Positions 1 through 5,790 of a stretch of DNA of 12,748 bases are shown one piece after another. The stretch's first letter is position 1; each line of letters opens with the position of its first letter. The DNA is taken from contig SXRI01000051.1 in the NCBI GenBank assembly GCA_005793615.1, positions 1 through 12,748 of the forward strand, read 5' to 3'. The notes beneath the pieces were generated by a model. The model did not search any database and was not told the DNA's origin. It saw only the letters and a list, made by a program, of their open reading frames with translations. The DNA comes from Bdellovibrionales bacterium. GTDB taxonomy: Bacteria > Bdellovibrionota > Bdellovibrionia > Bdellovibrionales > JAMPXM01. Made by a program: the position numbers and the translations under genes.

Positions 1-329
1 CCAACCGGCGAAGAAGTCTCGGTGAGACCGGCTAGAAATTTATCTGTCAAAGTACTAGAGGGTTTGTCGCCAAAGCCGCCTCTATCAGTGTTGGTGGTAT
101 TGGCGTATCCGGCGCTCACGAACTTCGCCGCGGCGACGAAGTGGCGCTCCTGATCAGAGCGGGCGACATTCCAGGCCACATTCATTTACGGGGAGAGGTC
201 GTCTACGTGACCGAATCAGGTCATGCAGGCATTCGCTTTAGTAAAGTACATCCTGAAACGCATACTCTGATTCACGATTATATCAAGCGCTTCATCACAG
301 ACAGCAAGAGCGAAGACTCAGCCGCCTAA
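1..329 (+). CDS. PilZ-domain protein, C-terminal part, with an apparent -1 frame break
   Basis: The gene runs in from outside the window. From about position 60 to the stop at 327-329 the frame encodes SISVGGIGVSG, then LRRGDEVALL, GEVVYV and GIRFSKV. This is the strand pattern of a PilZ domain, which usually binds c-di-GMP through RxxxR and (D/N)xSxxG motifs. Here the second motif reads SxSxxG, with Ser in place of Asp/Asn. Upstream, that frame has a TAG at 33-35 and no usable start until a GTG at 141, too late to keep the signature. The preceding part of the domain (RPARNLSVKVLEG) is instead in frame 1, which stops at 151-153. Joining the two needs a -1 shift at the heptamer at 60-66. It may be a sequencing error, a true frameshift mutation, or programmed slippage. 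The gene converges on the gliding-type cluster; a functional link is only a guess. Confidence 0.6.
60..66 (+). other. Slippery-type heptamer GGGTTTG at the PilZ frame break
   Basis: Read in the upstream frame this is G GGT TTG, the X XXY YYZ layout of a -1 slippery site. A -1 slip here moves translation exactly from the frame carrying the N-terminal half of the PilZ domain into the frame carrying the C-terminal half. Loss of one G from a GGGG run would leave the same picture, so the heptamer is not proof of programmed frameshifting. Confidence 0.4.
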
Positions 330-911
330 CTACATTCGCCCTTTTTCATCTTTCATAACCGCAAAGTTGATCTCAGATGCACCGGATTCATAAAGCGTGT
401 ACATGACTTTTTTGATGGTCAGGAAGTCGATCGACTTATCAGCCTGCACCGTTACACGGCGAAAATCTTCGGGCTCCTCGCGCTGACCCTCGGGCTTGTT
501 TTGATCAACCGCAGCTTTAATTTTCTCAAGACCGCCCAGGCGCCGAGCTTCTTCCATTCTCTTGAAATTATCAATAATTGTGGCCTTTAAAAGTGGGATG
601 TCCCATTCATTTTGCGCCCGTATCGATTTAATGTCGGCGACTTTGACCTTATCAAGCGCGACTTCCGTGGGACTGATCGTCACTACGTGCGCCGGCTTTA
701 GTTCCTTTACCTGCGATGCCTTAGGGAGTTCCACATCATCGGAAAGCTCAATGACTTCGCCGGTAGTCTGATAATTCTGCAGCAGAAATACCGCCAACAC
801 CGTAAACATGTCGACCATGGCGGTCAAAGACAGCATAGCGACAATGGCGCGCTTACCGTTTCGCTTCGGGCGATTATGTCTATCTCGAAGACCAGGCACA
901 TAAATCGCCAT
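330..911 (-). CDS. aglS: AglS-like TolR/ExbD-type motor subunit
   Basis: This is the second TolR/ExbD-type subunit of a proton-driven Agl motor. A short basic cytoplasmic N-terminus (residues 1-21, rich in R and K) is followed by one membrane helix (about 22-45) with a membrane Asp34 in AMVDMFTVL, the position of the proton-binding Asp of ExbD/TolR/AglQ. A periplasmic region of about 150 residues ends in an ExbD-like segment (VTVQADKSIDFLTIKKV). I chose the ATG at 909-911, giving 193 aa: it overlaps the aglQ stop by one base (TGATG) and has TAGGAG 7 nt upstream. A GTG one codon earlier (914) is possible but would sit only 4 nt from that site. It is the last gene of the cluster. Its stop abuts the stop of the convergent PilZ gene, leaving no space for a terminator. 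Confidence 0.85.
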   Translation of the reverse strand: MAIYVPGLRDRHNRPKRNGKRAIVAMLSLTAMVDMFTVLAVFLLQNYQTTGEVIELSDDVELPKASQVKELKPAHVVTISPTEVALDKVKVADIKSIRAQNEWDIPLLKATIIDNFKRMEEARRLGGLEKIKAAVDQNKPEGQREEPEDFRRVTVQADKSIDFLTIKKVMYTLYESGASEINFAVMKDEKGRM

Positions 912-1390
912 CACTCAGCTCCTACGGTGGAAACAGAAATTGAGGGAAAGCCCGACTGATTTAATGTATCCATTCCAAGAATCAAAAACTCGTAAGCGAC
1001 CTCGTCATCAACAGTAATCACGGCGTCCGTTTTTTCGGGATAGTCGCTCTTCACTTTCTTGAGATGGCTCATCAGGCCTTCGGCGTCATACTTTTCTCCA
1101 GATTTTGGAATCTGGAACCTCTGCGACCCGATTATCAAACGAAAGCCGTTATCTTTAACATCCAAACGGAGAGGGATATCGGCATGTGGAGTCGGCGGCG
1201 GCGGCTTCTCGTCTTTGTTCTCTTGTTTTTTGCCGTAGATGCTTGAACCCAATTGAATCATCGAAACCTGCGACCACACTGCCTTGATCAAGAGAAAGGT
1301 GATCAACACACTCATCAAATCAATGAACGGGACGAGATTTAAATCCGCATTCGCGTTTCGTCCCGAGGAGGAATCATCAACTTGAGCCAT
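911..1390 (-). CDS. aglQ: AglQ-like TolR/ExbD-type motor subunit
   Basis: This is a 159-aa ExbD/TolR-family stator protein. Residues 16-35 contain DLNLVPFIDLMSVLITFLL, the conserved start of the single membrane helix. Asp24 matches the proton-carrying Asp of the family, equivalent to the essential membrane Asp of Myxococcus AglQ. A short lysine- and proline-rich linker (about 54-70, with PPPPTP) leads to a periplasmic alpha/beta domain ending VITVDDEVAYEFLILGMDTL, a typical ExbD C-terminal strand and helix. It starts with ATG, 39 nt after aglR, with an AGG-containing site just upstream, and ends in a TGATG overlap with aglS. The order R-Q-S matches the Myxococcus aglRQS operon. The family and motor role are secure; calling it AglQ rather than TolR or ExbD rests on position and on the pair of TolR-like genes. 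Confidence 0.88.
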   Translation of the reverse strand: MAQVDDSSSGRNANADLNLVPFIDLMSVLITFLLIKAVWSQVSMIQLGSSIYGKKQENKDEKPPPPTPHADIPLRLDVKDNGFRLIIGSQRFQIPKSGEKYDAEGLMSHLKKVKSDYPEKTDAVITVDDEVAYEFLILGMDTLNQSGFPSISVSTVGAE

Positions 1391-1429
1391 GTCGCCTATC
1401 CCTTTCTACTACTTCAACACATCCGAGGC

Positions 1430-2125
1430 TTAATCTTTAATCTTATCGCGATTGGCGACAACCAGATTCATGAGGCTCATCGAACTCTCGACGACTTCAT
1501 TTAGAATGCGTCCGATGCGTACCTGGAAATATCCGTAGGCAAGAATCGCGATGATCGCCACAATCAGTCCGAACGCCGTACAGTGAAGCGCCTCAGAGAT
1601 ACCCTTTGAGAGCATCATCGCCTTTTCTGCCGCTCCTGCCGCCGCCACACCTTTAAACGAGGTGATCATACCGACGATCGTACCGACCAGCCCTGTCAGA
1701 GTTGAGACGTTACCGAATACTGCAAGGAACGCCGACCAGCCTTCCACCCGAGGAGTTTCGCGCAAAACTGTTGCATCCATCGCGACCTGGACCTCTTCGT
1801 CAGGGCGATGATTCATCACTTGAACCAGACCGTTTTTAAGCGTGTTGGTCAGTGGCGACGGCTTTGAGTCACAGTACGTGATCGCTTGGCGGATATCACC
1901 GCGCAAGACCATCCCGAACAGGTGCTCGTTAAAATCAGCCTTGTCGACCGTCAACATTCTCAAAGTAACGAAACGCTCGATAATGAGCATCACGGTGAGA
2001 ATGCCAACGGCTGCGATAACGTACATCGCGGTGCCGCCCTGTTGGAAAGCTGAGACTATGAAATTGCTATGCCCTGCTGCATTGATTGCGGCTTCGCCAG
2101 CGGTTTGCGCAACTTGTGGTTCCAC
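1430..2125 (-). CDS. aglR: AglR-like TolQ/ExbB/MotA-type proton channel protein
   Basis: This 231-aa protein is of the MotA/TolQ/ExbB proton-channel family. Three membrane helices are visible: about 33-53 (MYVIAAVGILTVMLIIE), 131-157 and 184-204. The family core is clear at 136-200, with STLTGLVGTIVGMITSF, then KGISEALHCTAFGLIVAI, carrying the Gly/Thr-rich channel-lining residues. TolQ-type proteins form a pentamer around a TolR-type dimer, here AglQ/AglS, and convert proton flow into movement. The start is GTG at 2123-2125, supported by GGGAGG 9 nt upstream. It lies 53 nt after gltG and 39 nt before aglQ. It could also be read as generic TolQ or ExbB, but there is no tolA, tolB, pal or tonB next to it; the neighbours are Glt-type genes. 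Confidence 0.88.
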   Translation of the reverse strand: MEPQVAQTAGEAAINAAGHSNFIVSAFQQGGTAMYVIAAVGILTVMLIIERFVTLRMLTVDKADFNEHLFGMVLRGDIRQAITYCDSKPSPLTNTLKNGLVQVMNHRPDEEVQVAMDATVLRETPRVEGWSAFLAVFGNVSTLTGLVGTIVGMITSFKGVAAAGAAEKAMMLSKGISEALHCTAFGLIVAIIAILAYGYFQVRIGRILNEVVESSMSLMNLVVANRDKIKD

Positions 2126-2134
2126 TTGATCGTT

Positions 2135-2140
2135 CCTCCC
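2135..2140 (-). promoter_or_regulatory. Ribosome binding site deciding the GTG start of aglR
   Basis: The minus strand reads GGGAGG, 9 nt before GTG at 2125. No ATG in frame has a better site. Confidence 0.7.
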
Positions 2141-2155
2141 GTCAAAGATCCCTAA

Positions 2156-2179
2156 TCACAAATTCAAACTCAAATTCAT
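2156..2179 (-). other. Seven-codon mini-ORF between gltG and aglR
   Basis: An ATG overlaps the gltG stop by one base (TGATG) and opens MNLSLNL followed by TGA. The DNA is a short near-repeat (GAATTTGAGTTTGAATTTG). Such an overlap can let ribosomes reinitiate and carry translation toward aglR, whose start lies 30 nt further on. Equally, it may only be a product of AT-rich spacer sequence. Confidence 0.2.
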
Positions 2180-4500
2180 CAGTTCGAGAACAAGAACGGA
2201 TACGCCTCAATCTCGACAACCTGACCAGCCGGTGGATCCGGGAAGCGCCAGGTTCTCAAATGTCCGAGGATACAATCCGCAACTGTCTTGCTGCCGAGCT
2301 CATTCGATTTCACACGTGTGCCAACTACTCGACCCTGTTCACCGATATCCCAGCCGAGCACCAATTTACCGTAGAGGCCCGGGCTACGATTGAGTTCACG
2401 CTCATAGCAAGCGCGAATGGTCTTAATGTTGGCGAGGATCACTCGGCGAATCGCCTCGCGATCGATCGTTCCTTTGATCATCTCACCAGAACCACCGGTC
2501 AAGATCTTCGTGCCCTGGCGGGTGCCGAGACCACCTGTACCGAAGCCCGCGTCGCCGCTGCCCCGACCTTTGGTACTCACGCCGCCGGCTATTCCTTCAA
2601 GAGCCTTACCACTGCCGCCGACTCCGGTATCCTTGAGTTCTGAACCCAAACCTTTACCGGCTCGATCTACTGCAGAACCAGCCGTTCCGGTCGCATGCGC
2701 GGCCATTCCAGTGAGCTCTCCAGATCCCGATGTTGAGCCCGAAAGTTTATCCTGCTGGCCGTTATTGCCAAAGACCGAGAACATACCGGCTTTCGATACG
2801 TCGCGACTCTTCGATTGCATTTGCGCGCCCTCTTTTTTCGCTACCTTAATAGCGCCGCCTTGTTTCGGCGAAGTGAGCATGCGCGGTCCCTTTGTATTTT
2901 TGTTGGGAGCAGCGTTGGCCGAAACCCCTGCATCGTTTTTCTTAGTCAAATTGGTAACCGCTACCGCTTTTTTGGGCTGCGGGTCCTGCGTCTTCTTATC
3001 CAGTTTCACCACTTGCTTTTTAGGTGGCGGCGTAGGCTTGGGTGGTGGCGGCGGCGGAGGCGTAGCCTCAGGCTCCGGTGGTGGCGGAGGCGTAGCCTCA
3101 GGCTCCGGTGGTGGCGGCGGCGGTTGCGGAAGTGGCGGCGGCGTAGGTGGCGTGATCATGATCTTCGCCACCAACTGCGGCTCGTTGGTTTCTCCCGGTA
3201 ACTCGCGGAGTGGGTGATAAACATACATTGTTAGCCAAAGAGTCGCGACCAATGCGAGCGCAAGCACCACACCGGTGGTTTCGGCGGCCGTGAAATCCAA
3301 AAGGGGCGCGATCAAAGGCTTGGGCGAATCAGAAACATAGCGAATAATCAGGGCGACCTGATCATTGAGCTCTAGGCGCACCATCTCACCCTGCTCAAGC
3401 GCCAGAGTCTGCTGCTGCCCCAGTTGCCCGAAACGCGCTTTCAATTCAGCAAAGCTTGAACTGGTTTGGCCGCGAATCACTTCGCCTTGCATATTGCCAC
3501 TTATCAAAATGATCGCTTGCCGATCAATCTTGAGAATAGGCTGTTTGCGCACAGTCGAATTCAGAAGCGGTACTACGATGTCATTTTCAGGATGTGAGCC
3601 AACCGTGATCGTCTTCGGTTGCGAATAATGATAGGTGTTGATAATTCGCTCACGCCAGGCGACTAGAACTTCGATGACCGTGCCTTTGGATGGTTTCACA
3701 AAGTCACGAACGTCATTGAACTTACTGGGAGGCGCGAAGGTTTTTCTGTCCTTCTTCTTGCGCTCATGCCGACCGATCGAAGATGCAGCTCGCGCTCTCG
3801 GAGCCGCAAGACTCATACCCGCGCCACCAACACCAGCTGCCACGATCGGCGCTGCCACCGGTGGCGGCTGTGGTTTCGCTGGAGCCGGAGTATACGGAAT
3901 CGGTGTCGGCTTTAATGTGGGCGGCGGCGTGGATGTCGTCGTGGATGTCGTCGTAGATATCGGCGCGGACGTCGTCGCCGGTGGCGGAGCCGTCGGTTTG
4001 GGAGGCGTCGGACTCTGTGCCGGTGGCGTCATCGGTACGACCGTAGGCGCTTTTGGTGCTACAGATTGTATTACAGGTGGCACTACGGGCGTGGGAATCG
4101 GTGGCGCGGCTGGCTTTTGGACAGGTTGTTCCTCTTCTTTGTCCGCCGGTGGAATCGGAATACCGATCGCGGTACCGCCCTTAGGTCTCGGCGCACCAAT
4201 ATAGAATTCAACCTTATAATCGCCGATATAGAGAACGTCGCCTGATTCAATCGCACCATCGAGCACAGGCTTGCCGTTCAGCAGTGTCCCACCTACCGAG
4301 CCTAGATCTGAAACAAAGTACTTTCCCTCTTCACGCTCCTCGATCGAGGCGTGAATCAGTGACACCGAGTCACCCTCCAAGGGAACTTGCGCCTCAGAAT
4401 CAGCACCGACTCGACCAAAGACAATTTGCGGATCCGCAAACTGCTTTACGCCAAGAAGCTGCTCTCCCTTGAAAATTCGAAGCACGATTGGTTTTTTCAA
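2179..4500 (-). CDS. gltG: GltG-like FHA / AgmX-PglI C-terminal (TonB-like) inner-membrane protein
   Basis: This 773-aa protein links the cytoplasm, motor and periplasm. Residues 5-100 form an FHA (phosphothreonine-binding) domain with GR at 29-30, S47-x-x-H50 and NG at 75-76. Residues 105-225 are Pro/Thr-rich. Residues 275-390 look like a second, degenerate FHA-type fold (ITVGSHPENDIVVP). One membrane helix follows (about 408-428, VVLALALVATLWLTMYVY), then a periplasmic proline-rich arm (451-493), a Gly/Ser-rich spacer, and a C-terminal AgmX/PglI (TonB-like) domain (about 680-773) with ACYEREL, WRFPDPP and YPFLF, and Cys698/Cys743, which may pair. In Myxococcus, GltG sits beside the AglRQS motor and reaches the periplasmic Glt proteins. 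The start is TTG, overlapping the gltF stop by 4 nt, with a very strong GGGAGGGG site. It ends in two tandem stops (TGATGA). Unlike Myxococcus GltJ, no zinc ribbon or GYF domain is visible. NfsG is an alternative name. Confidence 0.85.
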   Translation of the reverse strand: MKKPIVLRIFKGEQLLGVKQFADPQIVFGRVGADSEAQVPLEGDSVSLIHASIEEREEGKYFVSDLGSVGGTLLNGKPVLDGAIESGDVLYIGDYKVEFYIGAPRPKGGTAIGIPIPPADKEEEQPVQKPAAPPIPTPVVPPVIQSVAPKAPTVVPMTPPAQSPTPPKPTAPPPATTSAPISTTTSTTTSTPPPTLKPTPIPYTPAPAKPQPPPVAAPIVAAGVGGAGMSLAAPRARAASSIGRHERKKKDRKTFAPPSKFNDVRDFVKPSKGTVIEVLVAWRERIINTYHYSQPKTITVGSHPENDIVVPLLNSTVRKQPILKIDRQAIILISGNMQGEVIRGQTSSSFAELKARFGQLGQQQTLALEQGEMVRLELNDQVALIIRYVSDSPKPLIAPLLDFTAAETTGVVLALALVATLWLTMYVYHPLRELPGETNEPQLVAKIMITPPTPPPLPQPPPPPPEPEATPPPPPEPEATPPPPPPPKPTPPPKKQVVKLDKKTQDPQPKKAVAVTNLTKKNDAGVSANAAPNKNTKGPRMLTSPKQGGAIKVAKKEGAQMQSKSRDVSKAGMFSVFGNNGQQDKLSGSTSGSGELTGMAAHATGTAGSAVDRAGKGLGSELKDTGVGGSGKALEGIAGGVSTKGRGSGDAGFGTGGLGTRQGTKILTGGSGEMIKGTIDREAIRRVILANIKTIRACYERELNRSPGLYGKLVLGWDIGEQGRVVGTRVKSNELGSKTVADCILGHLRTWRFPDPPAGQVVEIEAYPFLFSN
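3053..3112 (-). repeat. Perfect 2 x 30-bp tandem repeat in the gltG proline arm
   Basis: Two identical 30-bp copies lie at 3053-3082 and 3083-3112. Each adds ten residues of the form (P)5EPEAT to the periplasmic arm of GltG just after its membrane helix. Because 30 bp is a whole number of codons, gain or loss of copies would change arm length and keep the frame. Adjoining proline codons are also repetitive. Confidence 0.85.
3929..3976 (-). repeat. 12-bp tandem repeat (two exact, two decayed copies) in gltG
   Basis: Copies at 3929-3940 and 3941-3952 are identical; 3953-3964 and 3965-3976 are degenerate. They encode the STTTSTTTS stretch in the Pro/Thr-rich linker after the FHA domain. This is low-complexity linker sequence in the cytoplasmic half of the protein and may supply Thr residues. 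Confidence 0.75.
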
Positions 4501-4856
4501 GAGCCCCTCCCTTTTCCGCCTGGGGGTCGACCAACATCTTCAGAGGTCTTGCGCATTTCCGGGAGGAAGTTTTCTCGAAGTCGAATGAGTCGCTTGAAAT
4601 TGTTATTGCGTTGCTGAAGAAGATAGAAGAGTTCGTGTTTCTGCGCTTGTCCTTCAATCAACTGATCTTCGAAATTGATGGTCGTCTTCTTGCTACCGCC
4701 GCCTTTAGCAGCGGCCGCAGCACCCTTTTCTTGGCTCTTCTCCGCGCTCTTTTCTTGGGCAAAGGCTCCAAAGGCAAAGAGACTGCAAGTTACTATAGCC
4801 AGAGTGACTCTGGTAATTCGGCTGGTGATCATGCTGGTGAACTCATAAAGTGCCAT
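4497..4856 (-). CDS. gltF: GltF-like small secreted protein
   Basis: This 119-aa protein has a Sec signal peptide: a hydrophobic segment at about 16-31 ending FAFGAFA before Gln, so cleavage is likely near residue 33. A Lys/Glu/Ala/Gly-rich linker (34-55) follows, then a compact conserved-looking block (57-106: INFEDQLIEG, ELFYLLQQRNNNFKRLIRLRENFLPEM) and a Gly/Arg tail. Blocks of this kind occur in small proteins of Agl/Glt-type clusters. The GltF (or NfsF) name rests on position between gltE and gltG, since no catalytic or binding motif is visible. The start is ATG at 4856, with AGGA 12 nt upstream, which is a long spacing. ATG at 4832 (MITSRITR) would give a more standard signal peptide but has a weaker ribosome site. 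The gene begins 19 nt after gltE; its stop overlaps the gltG start (TTGA). Confidence 0.65.
   Translation of the reverse strand: MALYEFTSMITSRITRVTLAIVTCSLFAFGAFAQEKSAEKSQEKGAAAAAKGGGSKKTTINFEDQLIEGQAQKHELFYLLQQRNNNFKRLIRLRENFLPEMRKTSEDVGRPPGGKGRGS
4504..4511 (-). promoter_or_regulatory. Strong ribosome binding site deciding the TTG start of gltG
   Basis: The minus strand reads GGGAGGGG a few bases before TTG at 4500. The same bases encode the last codons of GltF (GRGS), so the site lies inside the upstream gene and supports coupled translation from a rare start codon. Confidence 0.8.
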
Positions 4857-4875
4857 CTCAGATATTATTCCTGAC

Positions 4876-5790
4876 TCATTTTAACTCTGACTTTGCTTTT
4901 TTTTCCAAAGCATTTGCGCGCGACAGGACGTCTTTTCTCTGGGTCTCGATGAATTTTACCTTGTAGACCAGGTCGAGTCCGTCTTTAGCCCTGTTCATGA
5001 AGTCGATATATAGAATTGCGAGGTTAAAAATTGTATTTACGTCGCGCGAGTTGATTTTCAAAGCTTCTTCATAAACACGCTTTGCTCCCTCGAGATCTTT
5101 GTTTCCTCGAAGGGCAATGGCGTAATTGTTGAGAATCGCGACGTTGTTCCGATTGCGCTTATAAGAGGTCTCAAGCATCGGCAAGGCCTTGCTGTGGTCA
5201 CCGGCCTTTACATAGATCGAACCCAGATTTCCAAGAGCTTCGGTATGATTCGGATCCAGCGCCAGTGCCTTCTTGAACTCGACAATCGCAGAATCTTGCT
5301 GAGACTCATCCAGCAGCGCAACGCCCATATTATTATGTAATCCAGCAGCTTCTGGTGGGTTTTTCTCGAGTGCTCTCGCTAAGAGAAGCTTAGCGGCTCC
5401 TGTGCGCCCATGATGCAGATGCAACATCGCAAGCGAGTTCAACGCTATCGCATCGTTCGGATTAGCGCCGAGAATGCGAATCGCCTCTTCTTGCACTTGC
5501 CCTGGCTTTGCCGCCGAATCACGAAGTGCGGCACCCAAAATTTTATACCGCGAGTCCACCGACACGTTCTTCGGCGCTTCAACCGGAACTGGTGCCGCAT
5601 CAATTTTCGCGGGTGCAATTCCAGTTTCGGTAACTGGTCCATCGGTGTCTGTCGTTGCTGACACGCCAGGCGAGCCACGGCCATCATCCGATTTCACCTG
5701 GCCAGATGAGCATCCGGAAAGACCGAAGCCAAAAATGAGACCGACAGAAAACAGCAGTAAAACATTCCGTTGTTGATATCGTAGTTTCAC
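4876..5790 (-). CDS. gltE: GltE-like TPR lipoprotein
   Basis: This 304-aa protein has a lipoprotein signal: MKLRYQQR, a hydrophobic core, then the lipobox LSGC with Cys27. Residue +2 is Ser, which favours the outer membrane. A Ser/Thr/Pro-rich spacer (about 30-80) leads to at least four tandem TPR units between about 85 and 290 (for example AIVEFKKALALDPNHTEALGNLGSIYVKAGD). GltE of Myxococcus is a TPR lipoprotein of the gliding complex that helps place the outer-membrane parts. I chose GTG at 5788-5790 because it overlaps the gltD stop as GTGA and gives a clean signal peptide. A TTG four codons earlier (5802) is in frame but adds an acidic N-terminus. TPR scaffolds are widespread, so the specific name relies on cluster order. 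Confidence 0.8.
   Translation of the reverse strand: MKLRYQQRNVLLLFSVGLIFGFGLSGCSSGQVKSDDGRGSPGVSATTDTDGPVTETGIAPAKIDAAPVPVEAPKNVSVDSRYKILGAALRDSAAKPGQVQEEAIRILGANPNDAIALNSLAMLHLHHGRTGAAKLLLARALEKNPPEAAGLHNNMGVALLDESQQDSAIVEFKKALALDPNHTEALGNLGSIYVKAGDHSKALPMLETSYKRNRNNVAILNNYAIALRGNKDLEGAKRVYEEALKINSRDVNTIFNLAILYIDFMNRAKDGLDLVYKVKFIETQRKDVLSRANALEKKAKSELK

Noticed and set aside
1430..2125. TolQ/TolR genes taken as a classical Tol-Pal or TonB-ExbBD system
   Set aside because: No tolA, tolB, pal, tonB or TonB-dependent receptor is adjacent. The neighbours are Glt-type genes and there are two TolR-type subunits, as in aglRQS.
3053..3112. The tandem repeat considered as CRISPR or mobile-element sequence
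   Set aside because: The repeats are contiguous, in frame and encode a proline-rich linker, and there are no spacers.
2417..3217. Long plus-strand open frames opposite gltG, including a Gly-rich one
   Set aside because: They are mirror images of the proline-rich and Gly-rich GltG codons, with low-complexity content and no ribosome site or domain.
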